39,631 nucleotides of DNA, taken from the NCBI GenBank assembly GCA_963205495.1, contig CAUJIN010000021.1, positions 1 to 39,631 of the forward strand, given 5' to 3'. The notes below the pieces were generated by a model. It searched no databases, was not told the DNA's origin, and worked only from the letters and a program-made list of their open reading frames with translations. The position numbers and the translations under genes are program-made. Within the stretch, counting starts at the first letter, position 1. Each line of letters opens with the position of its first letter. The stretch comes from Pseudomonadota bacterium. Lineage in GTDB: Bacteria > Pseudomonadota > Gammaproteobacteria > Xanthomonadales > Xanthomonadaceae. This document shows positions 7,993 through 17,100 of the stretch, piece after piece.

Positions 7993-10524
7993 TCAGGCGT
8001 CGGCGCGCTCGAGCGCGGTGTCGCGCTTGAGCTCGGTCGCCAGCGGCGGGATGACCAGGGTGGTGAACTCCTGATAGCGCGCGTCGGGCAGGTCGCGCAG
8101 GCGCAGGTGTTCGGCGCGGAAACTGTCGATCGGAAGCTGCGCGGCTTCGTAGAGGATCACCTCGTGGTCGGGCGGGTACCAGCGCAGGAGCTTTTCCACC
8201 AGCGTGCGCAGCCCGTCCGGATCGGCGTCCAGCCGGGTGCAGGACCAGTCGCCCGCCAGCGCCACCTGCCAGAGCAGCACGGTGCCCTGGGTATCGAGCT
8301 GGCGGTCGTAGGCGAGGAAATGGGTGGCTTCGAGGGACTGCACGCCGCGCTGCCCCGGGTCGATCCCGAGGTCGGCGTAGAGGCAGGCCTCGGCCGAAAT
8401 GCCCGGCTCCATGCGCGCGATCATGCCTTCGGCGCGCACCTTGCGGATCACCTGGTGCGGCACGTCGGCAAAGACGCCGGGATGCCCGTAGAACACCGCA
8501 CAGACGGCCTTGCCGGCGCGCACTTCGCCCATGATCGCGGCATCGATCTGGCGGTAGGTCACGCGCCGATCCTGGCCTGTGGCGTAGTAGGCACCGAGGT
8601 TGATGGTGTCGGGCCGCAGCCGGGTGATCATCGCCAGCGCGAACGGATCGGCCAGGCAGAAGACCACCTGGGCCTGCTGGATTTCCGACAGCGTGCGCTC
8701 GCTTGCGTGACGGCCGAACTGGATGCCGCTGCCGACCACGACCAGACTGCCCTGCGCTGCTGCCGATTCCTCGGCGGCGATCGGCTCGCAGGCGCATACG
8801 ACGCGGTCGCGCCCCTGCCGCTTGGCCCGGTAGAGCGCCTTGTCGGCCTGATGCATGAGCTGTTCCAGCGAGCGGGTGCGCGCATCGGCCTGGCAGATGC
8901 CGGCGCTGATCGTGAAGGCCAGCGCACGGTTGTGGACACTCACCGGAACGATGTGGTCGCGCAGGGACTGGACCATTTCCTTGCCCTGCGCGGCATCGCC
9001 GGGCAGAAGAACCATGAATTCGTCTCCGCCGCGCCGCGCCGCGATGCCGCGTTTGTCGCCTGCGGCATCGAGGATCCAGCCGCCCAGTGCGCGCAGCACG
9101 GCGTCGCCTGCGGCGTGCCCGTGGCTGTCGTTGATCTGCTTGAAGAGGTCGATGTCCACCGCGACGGCGGTGAACGCCTGCCCGGTCCGGACCGCTTCGG
9201 AAAACGCCACTTCGCCAAGCTTCAGCAGGTGCTGCTGGTTGACGAGCCGGGTGAGCCCGTCGTGTTCGGCTTCCCAGCGGTAGCGGCGGCGGTCGCGCAC
9301 GGTGCGGTGCAGCAGCAGGAGCAGCAGTGCGGACGAAACGATCAGGCCGCCCGCGCCGGTAGCCAGCAGGAGCAGGCGCCGATGGGAGGCCGTCGCGTTG
9401 GCCTCCGCCAGCGCCTTTTCGGTCTCCAGCAGGGAGATCTGGTGTTCCTTGTGGCGGGTATCGAATTCGAGCTGGAGATACGCCAGCTGGCGGGCGCGGG
9501 CGTTGCGGTCGGCCTCCCGGGCGTGCTTCATCGCTTCCTTCAGGTGCGCAAGGCTGCCGGCCGCATCGCCCCGGGATTCGAGCAGATCCGCGTACGCCCA
9601 CTCCACTTCGAACAGGTTCAGTGAAGCGGGCCGGCCGCGGTAGCGCGCGATCAATCCGGCCAGCAGGGCTTCCGCGCGCCGTGGCCCCTCGTCCAGCCCG
9701 ATCAGGCTCTGCGCGATGAGGAGGCGGGCATTGTTGGCGCCGGCCTCGTAACCATTGGACAGGTAATCGGCCAGCGATTCCTCGCCCATCTTCAGGGCTT
9801 CGCGATGACGCCCCTGCGCGATCAGCGCCTTGCCGACCCCGTACTTGCCGTTGGCGGCAAAGAGCACATCACCGGCGCGGGTGCAGGCCTGGACCTGGCG
9901 CTCGCGGCGTTCCAGGGACTCCCCGACGACATTCCCGCTTTCGTAGGCGATCGCAAGAGCCGTCAGGGCGCGGCAGGCCTGCTTGTCGTCGCCGGAATCC
10001 TCGGCGGCCTGCAGGGCGCGCAGCCCCAGATCGATCGCTCGCTCGACTTCCCCGACCGTGGCATAAAGCTGGCTGGCGACCCCCAGCAGACCGGCCGCCG
10101 CTTCCGGAACGTCCGGAGCGTGGGCCATGGCCTGGTTGAGCAGGGTGAAGGCCTGCGGCCAGTCTTCGTGGTTGGTGGCGATGCTGATGGCCGTGACGTA
10201 GATGCGCATCCGCAGCCCGTCGGGAAGGTCCTCGTGGCGCAGGAGTTCCAGCAGCCCGCGCTGCGCGGAGGCGTGGTCCCCGTCGATGGCCAGGTTGCGC
10301 AGGCGCTCGTAGTTCTTCTCGTCCTCGGCGGCGTCGGCGTGCGCCACGGATTCGGTGGAAGCCTGTGCAGATTCCGGAAGCACCACGATCGCAGGGATAT
10401 TGGGCCCGCCCGTTGGCCCTGTCGCCACAGAGGCTGTGCCCGCCGTCGCCCCGACTTCGGCGCCCGCGAACTGCCCCGACACCGCCAGGATCATCGCACT
10501 CAGAACGGGAAGGATTCCGGTCAT
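7993..10524 (-). CDS. TPR-TM-GGDEF diguanylate cyclase fused to borosin-type N-methyltransferase
   Basis: One uninterrupted frame encodes 843 residues. Order: signal/anchor segment (1-22), helical TPR-like sensor region (about 65-360), transmembrane helix (about 383-406), GGDEF domain (about 415-575) and a C-terminal methylase (about 593-843). The GGDEF core is intact (DIDLFKQIND, GHAAGDAVL, GGDEF at 499-503), but the inhibitory RxxD site is absent: Asp491 and Gly494 stand where Arg and Asp are expected. The methylase has the tetrapyrrole-methylase-fold glycine motif VVGSG (596-600), Y646/Y647 with R654-V-T-Y657, YGHPGVF (679-685) and EPGISAEACLYADLGIDPG (706-724). These match the SonM class of alpha-N-methyltransferases as I remember them, rather than siroheme or cobalamin methylases. 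The precursor-like gene lies 23 bp upstream in the same direction. No clear ribosome-binding site precedes this ATG, so translational coupling is possible. By topology, TPRs would be periplasmic and GGDEF plus methylase cytoplasmic. Confidence 0.88.
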   Translation of the reverse strand: MTGILPVLSAMILAVSGQFAGAEVGATAGTASVATGPTGGPNIPAIVVLPESAQASTESVAHADAAEDEKNYERLRNLAIDGDHASAQRGLLELLRHEDLPDGLRMRIYVTAISIATNHEDWPQAFTLLNQAMAHAPDVPEAAAGLLGVASQLYATVGEVERAIDLGLRALQAAEDSGDDKQACRALTALAIAYESGNVVGESLERRERQVQACTRAGDVLFAANGKYGVGKALIAQGRHREALKMGEESLADYLSNGYEAGANNARLLIAQSLIGLDEGPRRAEALLAGLIARYRGRPASLNLFEVEWAYADLLESRGDAAGSLAHLKEAMKHAREADRNARARQLAYLQLEFDTRHKEHQISLLETEKALAEANATASHRRLLLLATGAGGLIVSSALLLLLLHRTVRDRRRYRWEAEHDGLTRLVNQQHLLKLGEVAFSEAVRTGQAFTAVAVDIDLFKQINDSHGHAAGDAVLRALGGWILDAAGDKRGIAARRGGDEFMVLLPGDAAQGKEMVQSLRDHIVPVSVHNRALAFTISAGICQADARTRSLEQLMHQADKALYRAKRQGRDRVVCACEPIAAEESAAAQGSLVVVGSGIQFGRHASERTLSEIQQAQVVFCLADPFALAMITRLRPDTINLGAYYATGQDRRVTYRQIDAAIMGEVRAGKAVCAVFYGHPGVFADVPHQVIRKVRAEGMIARMEPGISAEACLYADLGIDPGQRGVQSLEATHFLAYDRQLDTQGTVLLWQVALAGDWSCTRLDADPDGLRTLVEKLLRWYPPDHEVILYEAAQLPIDSFRAEHLRLRDLPDARYQEFTTLVIPPLATELKRDTALERADA

Positions 10525-10547
10525 GCGCAGGGCGGTGAAGGGACGGA

Positions 10548-10766
10548 TTATTCGTCGTAGGCGTGGATGATGTGGTTGGTGGCGAACTTGCCGTCCGCAA
10601 GGCCGGTGAGGCGCTTGATGGCGGCATAGTCCTTGTCGCGCAGCGCGCGGCATTCCTCCGCCGAGAGGCCGGCGTTGCGCATCACCGATTCCGGATCGGC
10701 CTCGTAGCTGCGCGCCAGGGTCGCGTTGCGGCCCAGCTCGCGCATCAGTTCCAACAGTTTCGACAT
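10548..10766 (-). CDS. Putative split-borosin RiPP precursor peptide
   Basis: The 72-residue peptide starts MSKLLELMRELGRNATLARS and contains Y21-EADPESVMRNAGLSAEE, D44-KDYAAIKRLTG, and a short C-terminal tail FATNHIIHAYDE (61-72). The helical N-terminal two-thirds has the pattern of the borosin-binding domain of SonA-type precursors ('LG.(D/N)A.L...Y..(D/N)PE.VMR..GL..E'), which is also related to the LigA-like fold. The C-terminal tail would be the core peptide, with the hydrophobic N64-H-I-I-H-A69 stretch the likeliest place for backbone methylation. It lies 23 bp upstream of the fused methyltransferase and is co-directional. A purine-rich stretch (GGAGCAGGGGCACAGGG) precedes the ATG. A Nif11-type leader or a stand-alone LigA-like protein are the alternatives. 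Confidence 0.78.
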   Translation of the reverse strand: MSKLLELMRELGRNATLARSYEADPESVMRNAGLSAEECRALRDKDYAAIKRLTGLADGKFATNHIIHAYDE

Positions 10767-10905
10767 GCCCTGTGCCCCTGCTCCGGTATTGCATTCATCA
10801 CGGTTCTCGGACCGCGCGCAACTGCCAGTTTTCGCTCCACCCCTGCCGTGGAACACGAAGCATCAAGGTAGCACAGAAGCCCAGGATATCGAGCAGGATT
10901 GCGCC

Positions 10906-11619
10906 TCAGGGCGCACGCGCGATCGCCAGCGCACGCACCTCGCCGGCGCCGGCGCGCAGCAGCGTTCGCGCCGCTTCCGCCAGGGTCGCGCCGGTGGTGA
11001 TCACGTCATCGACCAGCAGCACGATGCCGGTCTGCGGATCGGCCTGGAATGCGCCGCGCAGGTTGCGCCGGCGCGCGGCGGCATCGAGCGTGGTCTGGGG
11101 CGGCGTGGCGCGCACCCGGCGCAGGCTGCGAAGATCGACGGGCAGGCCGCGCGGAGCGGCGAAGGCTCGCGCCAGCTCGAGCGCCTGGTTGTAGCCGCGC
11201 TGGCCCAGCCGGGCGCGGTGCAGCGGCACCGGCAGCACGCGCTCCACGCCGACCCACCCCGGCCAGTCGACCAGCCGGTGCGCCGCCAGCTCGCCCAGCA
11301 CCCGTCCGCTGGCGAGGTCGCGGTGGAACTTGAAGCGCGGCAGGAGCTGCGCGATGGCGCCCTCATAGCGCCAGGCCGCCGCAGCCAGGGAAAACCCCGG
11401 CGGGTCGGCCAGGCAGGCGCCGCAGGCCGGCGCCTCCACCGCCAGCGGCAGCGCGCAGCGCGGGCAGGCCGGATGGTTGCGCGGCAGCGCCGCCTCGCAG
11501 GCTTCGCACAGATCGCGCGCGTGGCCGGGCGCGCCGCAGACGATGCAGCGCGCGGGCAGCAGCCCGAACGACAGGAGGCGACCGATCCGCGCAGCGGCGG
11601 GCGTGCGGTTGACAGGCAT
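10906..11619 (-). CDS. comF: ComF family phosphoribosyltransferase-like protein
   Basis: The 237-residue protein carries an N-terminal double zinc-ribbon (CIVCG, CEAC, CPRC and CGAC pairs within residues 25-80) and a C-terminal PRTase fold with the PRPP-binding signature VLLVDDVITTGAT. This is the arrangement of ComF/GntX, needed for natural transformation in several bacteria, where it acts on internalised DNA. YNQALELARAFA and RATPPQTTLDAAARRRNLRGAF are further family motifs. The start MPVNRTP is chosen because upstream sequence is Arg/Gly-rich and unlike protein. It is divergent from bioH, an arrangement familiar from Xanthomonadales. The precursor-like peptide gene follows 139 bp downstream on the same strand, so read-through is possible. 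Confidence 0.93.
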   Translation of the reverse strand: MPVNRTPAAARIGRLLSFGLLPARCIVCGAPGHARDLCEACEAALPRNHPACPRCALPLAVEAPACGACLADPPGFSLAAAAWRYEGAIAQLLPRFKFHRDLASGRVLGELAAHRLVDWPGWVGVERVLPVPLHRARLGQRGYNQALELARAFAAPRGLPVDLRSLRRVRATPPQTTLDAAARRRNLRGAFQADPQTGIVLLVDDVITTGATLAEAARTLLRAGAGEVRALAIARAP

Positions 11620-11777
11620 GGGGCGGATTTCCAGACTTTCGCCACTGTGCCACCGCCGCGCCCTGCGCGCGAACCCCATGCCGCCGCTGTTTCCACCCCG
11701 ACCCTCGCCGCGCGATGCGCGCCCCGCCCGCACCGCGCGCTGCCCGGCGGCAGCGCGCGCCTGAGTCCGGCTCCGCC

Positions 11778-12539
11778 ATGTTCCTCCGGACGCTGGGCCA
11801 CGGGCCGCCGCTGGTGCTGATCCACGGCTGGGCCATGCATTCGGGCCTGTTCGCGCCGCTGCTCGAACACCTTGCGGGCGACTTCAGCCTGCACCTGGCA
11901 GACCTCCCAGGGCACGGACGCAGCGGCAGCGGCACCGCGCTCGCCCCCGACGCCATCGCCACGGCGCTGCTGCCGAGGATTCCCTCCGGCGCGATCTGGC
12001 TGGGCTGGTCGATGGGCGGGCTGGTCGCGCTGCAGGCCGCAGCCCGCGCGCCGGCGCAGGTGCGCGGGCTGGCCGTGCTGGCCTCCAGCCCGCGCTTCGT
12101 GGCGGGAAATGGCTGGGACCTGGGGGCATCGCCGCAGGTTTTCGCGCAGTTCGCCACCGGTCTGGCCGGAAACTACGCCGCAACCATCCAGCGGTTTCTT
12201 GCGCTGGAAGCGGTCGGCGCCCCGCTGCGCGCAGCGCAGCTTCGCGCGCTGGAGGCGCGCGCCTTCGAACACGGCCCGCCCTCGGCCGCTGCGCTCGAAC
12301 AGGGACTGGCGCTGCTGCAGGACGCCGACCTGCGCCCCGCGGTGGCCGCGCTCGAAGTGCCTTCGCTGTGGCTGGCCGGCCGGCGCGACCGGATGGTGCC
12401 GCCGGCGGCAATGCGATGGGCGGCGGATAACGCGCCGGGCGGACGCTATCTGGAGCTGGACACCGGCCACATGCCCTTCCTGACCGAGCCTGCGCGCGTC
12501 GCGGCGGCAATCCGGGAATTCGCCGCCGGCATCGACTGA
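11778..12539 (+). CDS. bioH: Pimeloyl-[acyl-carrier protein] methyl ester esterase BioH
   Basis: The 253-residue alpha/beta hydrolase shows the oxyanion-hole strand LVLIHGWAMHS, the nucleophile elbow GWSMGG, the acid in AGRRDRMVP and the C-terminal catalytic His in DTGHMPF, spaced as in BioH. BioH hydrolyses pimeloyl-ACP methyl ester, ending the disguised fatty-acid-synthesis phase of biotin precursor synthesis. The LADLPGHGRS loop and the lid region rich in Ala/Leu are typical. The start MFLRTLG fits the family N-terminus. The divergent comF gene starts 158 bp away. Other biotin genes are not in the window. Confidence 0.88.
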   Translation: MFLRTLGHGPPLVLIHGWAMHSGLFAPLLEHLAGDFSLHLADLPGHGRSGSGTALAPDAIATALLPRIPSGAIWLGWSMGGLVALQAAARAPAQVRGLAVLASSPRFVAGNGWDLGASPQVFAQFATGLAGNYAATIQRFLALEAVGAPLRAAQLRALEARAFEHGPPSAAALEQGLALLQDADLRPAVAALEVPSLWLAGRRDRMVPPAAMRWAADNAPGGRYLELDTGHMPFLTEPARVAAAIREFAAGID

Positions 12540-12561
12540 TGCCCGTTCCGGCTCGCGCCGC

Positions 12562-14040
12562 CTACTCCGCCGGCACGCAGCGTTCGCGCGCCCAGTCGCG
12601 CAGCCACTGGACCTTTTCCGCCATGACCACCGAGATCGGCCGGGTCCGGGACAGGGCGGCGAGGAGGCGCTCGGTGCTCAGGCGCGCGCCGTCGGCATGG
12701 GCGTCGTAGAGGGCGCTGACGATGGCCTGCTCGATCTCGGCACCGGAATAGCCGTCGCTGGCGGCCGCCAGCGCGGGCAGGTCGATGCGCGCAAGTTCCT
12801 GTTCGCGCCGCACGAGATGGATGCGGAAGGCTTCGCTGCGCGCCGCCTCGCCCGGCAGATCGACGAAGAACACCTCGTCGAAACGGCCCTTGCGCAGGAA
12901 CTCGGGCGGCAGGCGGCTCACGTCGTTGGCGGTGGCGACCATGAACACCGCCGCGCGACGCTCGCTCATCCAGGTGAGCAGGGTGCCGAGCACGCGGCGC
13001 GAAACGCCGTCGTCGCTGTCGGAGGTAGCCAATCCCTTCTCGATCTCGTCGCACCACAGGACGCACGGCGCCATCGCCTCGGCGGTGGCCAGCGCCTCGC
13101 GCAGATTGCGCTCGGTTTCGCCGTGGAACTTGTTGTAGAGCGCGCCGAAGTCGAGCCGCAGCAGCGGTACGCCGAAGCCGCCGGCGCAGGCCTTGGCGGC
13201 GAGCGATTTGCCGGCGCCCTGCACGCCCAGCAGCAGCATTCCGCGCGGGCGATCCAGCCCCTTGGGCGGAACGTCGGCCACGAACACCGGGCGGCGCTGT
13301 TCCACCCAGCGCTTGAGCCGGCCCAGGCCGGCGATCTCGTCCATGCGCGCCACGTCCGGTTCCAGCGTGATGACGCCGCCGCGCCCGAGCAGGTCGAAGC
13401 GCGCGCGCTGGGCGCGCTCGACATCGCCCGGCCCGATCAGGCCGTCGTGATAGATGAGGTCGCGCGCGATGCGGCGCGCATCGAGCAGGGACAGCCCGCG
13501 CAGGTGGCGCAGCACCGCGCGCTGTGCCGCGGCGTCCACCTCCACGCGCCGCCCGCCGTGCTCGCGCGAGTAGGCGAACACCTCCTCGCGCAGCATCTTC
13601 GCAAGCTCGGCATCGTCGGGAAGGCGCATGGTGAAGCGCGTGGCCAGCGGCTCCAGCTCCGGCGGCAGCTCGATCTTCGCGCCGATCAGCACCACGGTCT
13701 GCTGCGCCGCGCCCTGCCCCAGCACCACCTCGCGCAGCATCCGCACGCTCATGGCGTAGCGCAGGTAGGGGGAGAAATCGAGCAGCAGCCAGATGCCGCG
13801 CCTGTCTTCGCGCCGCATCACATCGAGCACGGCGCTCGAATCGGTGGCCGCCGGAAGCATCGGGTCGTCCATGTCCAGGCGCTTGAGTCCGTCGGTGATC
13901 GACCAGCGCCACAGCGGCCGGAACAGCTCGGCCACGACGTGCCGGAAGGCGTCCAGCAGGAGCGCCTCCTCGTTGGTCTCGATCAGGAGCAGCGGGGTGC
14001 CGGCGCGGATGCGGACCGCAAGGTCGCGGGGATCGAACAT
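12562..14040 (-). CDS. Ycf46-type AAA+ ATPase
   Basis: The 492-residue protein has an N-terminal AAA-like domain without a Walker A (RDLAVRIRAGTPLLLIETNEE, typical of Ycf46 proteins) and a C-terminal canonical AAA+ module: Walker A GVQGAGKS, the pore-loop region LYNKFHGETERN, Walker B CVLWCDEIEK, sensor 1 VATANDVS, arginine finger region LRKGRFDEVFFVDLPG and a helical lid ending SGAEIEQAIVSALYDA. Ycf46 proteins are linked with carbon metabolism and stress in cyanobacteria; their bacterial role is poorly known. Gene context gives no partner: bioH converges and a secreted protease gene diverges. The start at MFDPRDLA has GGAAA upstream; longer frames are not protein-like. Confidence 0.87.
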   Translation of the reverse strand: MFDPRDLAVRIRAGTPLLLIETNEEALLLDAFRHVVAELFRPLWRWSITDGLKRLDMDDPMLPAATDSSAVLDVMRREDRRGIWLLLDFSPYLRYAMSVRMLREVVLGQGAAQQTVVLIGAKIELPPELEPLATRFTMRLPDDAELAKMLREEVFAYSREHGGRRVEVDAAAQRAVLRHLRGLSLLDARRIARDLIYHDGLIGPGDVERAQRARFDLLGRGGVITLEPDVARMDEIAGLGRLKRWVEQRRPVFVADVPPKGLDRPRGMLLLGVQGAGKSLAAKACAGGFGVPLLRLDFGALYNKFHGETERNLREALATAEAMAPCVLWCDEIEKGLATSDSDDGVSRRVLGTLLTWMSERRAAVFMVATANDVSRLPPEFLRKGRFDEVFFVDLPGEAARSEAFRIHLVRREQELARIDLPALAAASDGYSGAEIEQAIVSALYDAHADGARLSTERLLAALSRTRPISVVMAEKVQWLRDWARERCVPAE

Positions 14041-14149
14041 CGGATTTCCACGGAGAACGGAAGGAAGCCGCAGCGGCCGACGGATCGGCGGAGCGCCGCG
14101 CATGACGGTGTATTCTGCCAAGTCGTGACGCCTTCGGCTGGAGCCCCTC

Positions 14150-17100
14150 ATGTTTTCCTCCCGCACCGCCCTGTTCGCCGCCCTGCTGGCGCTCGCGCCG
14201 CTCGCCGCAGGCCAGGCCGCAACCCCGAAAGCGCAGCGCGCGGACGCGGCGCCCTCCGCACGCCTGGACGGGCACGGCACGCGCCTGCTTCTGGCCACGC
14301 CGGACCTTGCCCGACTGCGCGCCGAGGACGCCGACGACGCCCTCAAGATCGGCGCGCCGCTGCGCTACGGGCAGGTACAGCGCGCGCGCCTTGATCTGGC
14401 CGGGGACGACGGCGTCGGCACCTGGTCCCTCCTGCCGGACGGGCGTCTGGTCTGGCGTCTGGAGGTTTCTGGCAAAGGCGCACACAGCCTGGAGTTCACC
14501 TTCTCGCGTTTCCGTCTGCCGCCGGGCGCCAGCCTTTCGATCCACGCGCGCGACGGCAGCAGCGCGCTGCCCCTGCTGACCGACGCGGACAATCCGGTGG
14601 GCGGAACGCTGCACACGCCCCTGCTCGCAGGCGATGCGGCCGTCCTCGAACTGACCCTCCCCGCCGACCGCCGCCCGACCCTGGAGCTTGCGCTGCACAG
14701 CGTCTCCTGGGGCTATCGGGATCCTTTCGCCGCAGCGCGCGCCAAGTCCGGCAGCTGCAACCTCGACACGATCTGCCCGGAAGGCGACGCCTGGCGCAAC
14801 CAGATCGCCGCGGTGGTCGGGTATTCGTTCCGCGCCGACAGCAGCAGCCTCTACTGCACCGGCAGTCTGATCGCCACCGGCGATGCGGCGCAGGACGCGG
14901 CCAAGCCGCGCATCGCCACGGCCTACCACTGCCTTTCCAGCGAGGAGGAAGCCGCCACCGCGGTGTTCTACTGGGGTTTCGAGAGCCCGACCTGCCGCGC
15001 CATCGGCAGCACCGAGAACGCCACGCCGCTGCCGCCTTCCAGCGCGCGCGCCATCCAGCTCGGCGGCGCACGCCTCCTTTCCACCAACCAGACCACCGAC
15101 TTCACCGCGCTGGAACTCAACGGCCCCGTGCCTCCCGAGGCCATGACCTACTACAGCGGCTGGGACCGCAGCGGCGCGATTCCGAACGGATCGGTCGGCA
15201 TCCACCACGCCAACGGCAACGAGAAGCGCATCACCTTCAACAACGACCCGCTGGCCACGATGCGCAACTGCATCGTCAGCGGCGGCGCGCAGGACACCCA
15301 CTGGCGGGTGGAGCAGTACGAACTGGGCACCACCGAGATCGGATCTTCCGGCTCGGGCCTGTGGAATCCGGCCAACGGGCTGTTCATCGGCGTGCTGTCC
15401 GGCGGCACCGCCGGCTGCGGCAATCCCAACGGCTTCGACTGTTACGGCCGCCTGAGTCAGGCATGGGAAGCCCCGAGCGACGTCGGCGACTCCATCCGCG
15501 CGGCCTTCGACCGCAGCGGCGCCAATCCCGAAACGCTGCCCGGCCGATCGACCTGCGAAGCGCCGGTCGTGACGCTGTCGTCCGCCGCCTTCCAGTCCCC
15601 ACCGGACGCCGGTGCGCGCTTCGAGCTGCGCGCCAGCGCGCAGGGCGGCGCCGGCGACTACACCTTCCTCTGGGACACCGACGGCGACGGGGTGTTCGAA
15701 CGCAGCGGCCGCAGCAGCCGCATCCGCGTGTCTTTCCCGACGCAGCGCCAGCTCAATGTGCGGGTACAGGCGCGCGATGCGCAGGGTTGCATCGGCACGG
15801 CCTCGCACGCGCTCGATATCGCGGCGCCTGCGATCGAAGCGGTGTCGATCGGCGCCCCGGCCCCGGTCTGCGGCAACGGCAACGCCGGCATCGACCCGGG
15901 CGAACGCCACACCCTGCCGGTCATCCTGAAGAACCGCGGGAACCGCACGCTGCCGGCCGGCGCGCGCGCGCTGTTCGCGCCGGTGGCACCGCTGGCGCTG
16001 GACGCCGGCCCCAACGCCTTCGGCTACGTCGGTGCGCGCGACTGCGACTACGCCTTCGTGGATCTCGCCGCCGGGCCGCACGCCGTCCCCGCCCTGACGA
16101 CATCGGTCGCCGACGGCAATCCCTACGGCGCGCTCGACGACGCGCGCACTCCGACCATCACGCTCGGCGGCAGCGGCATATCCCTGTACGGAAACTCCTA
16201 CGCCCAGGCGGTGATGTCCACCAACGGCTACGTTTCCTTCGACACCACCGACACCGGTGCCGACAGCGCGCCCTCGTGCGACGGCGGCACGCTGCCCGAC
16301 GGCGCCGCTGGCCCGCAGCTGCGCCCCTTCCATGGCGACCTGCGGGTACTGGAAACCGCCGGCGCGGGCCTGTACCACCGCCGCTTTGCCCAGTGTCCGA
16401 GAACTTCCCCGCTGGGCGGCACACGCGCCTGCCATGTGTTCCAGTGGAACGGCATGGAAGTGCTCGACAGCGACGGTTATTTCGCCGGGGAAACCGATTT
16501 CCAGGCCATCGTCTACGAGGGCAGCGGCGAAATCGCCTACCAGTATCGCCGCGCCGCGCCCACCGACCTGCGTTCGGGCGCGATCGGGCTGGTCGATTCG
16601 ACCGGCGGCGACGCGCTGGCGCTGGCCTGCCCGCAGGCGAGCGGCCAGGTGCCCGCCGCCGGCAGCGCGATGTGCATCTTCGCGCCGGGCGCTCAGCCAG
16701 TCGCGGAGCCGCCGCTGCGGCTCGAATCGCCGGCGCTCGTGCTGCCGCAGATCGCCGCCGGGCAGAGCGTCACGGTGAACGTGCCGGTCAAGGTGAGCGA
16801 CCGCGCCGCCTGCGGCGCCGCGCTGCGGCTGGACTACCTCGCCACCGCGACCGTCAACTCGCACAGCGCGATCGCCCGCCGCCTCGATGCGGGCGCTGTG
16901 GCGGCCGCCTGCCAGGCGGTGAACCACTGCGCCACGCCGGTCGCCACCGTGCGCCTGCGCAGCGGCGACCTCAGCAACCCGCAGCGCTCCGGCAACGGTC
17001 TGGCCCATCTGAGCGACCTGGGCGCGACCTGGTATACCGCCGACGCCGCGCACCTGCCGACCTGGTACAACCTCGTCGGGAGCTACCGCGACAACCTGCT

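Noticed and set aside
7993..8748. C-terminal methylase as a siroheme/cobalamin precorrin methyltransferase
   Set aside because: The fold is shared, but the YGHPGVF and EPGISAEACLYADLGIDPG motifs and the adjacent SonA-like peptide fit the borosin class better; no other tetrapyrrole genes are present.
10548..10766. Peptide as a Nif11-type leader or plain LigA-like protein
   Set aside because: It has no Gly-Gly or Gly-Ala cleavage motif typical of Nif11 leaders, and its partner gene is a methylase rather than a lanthionine or radical enzyme. Kept as the alternative.
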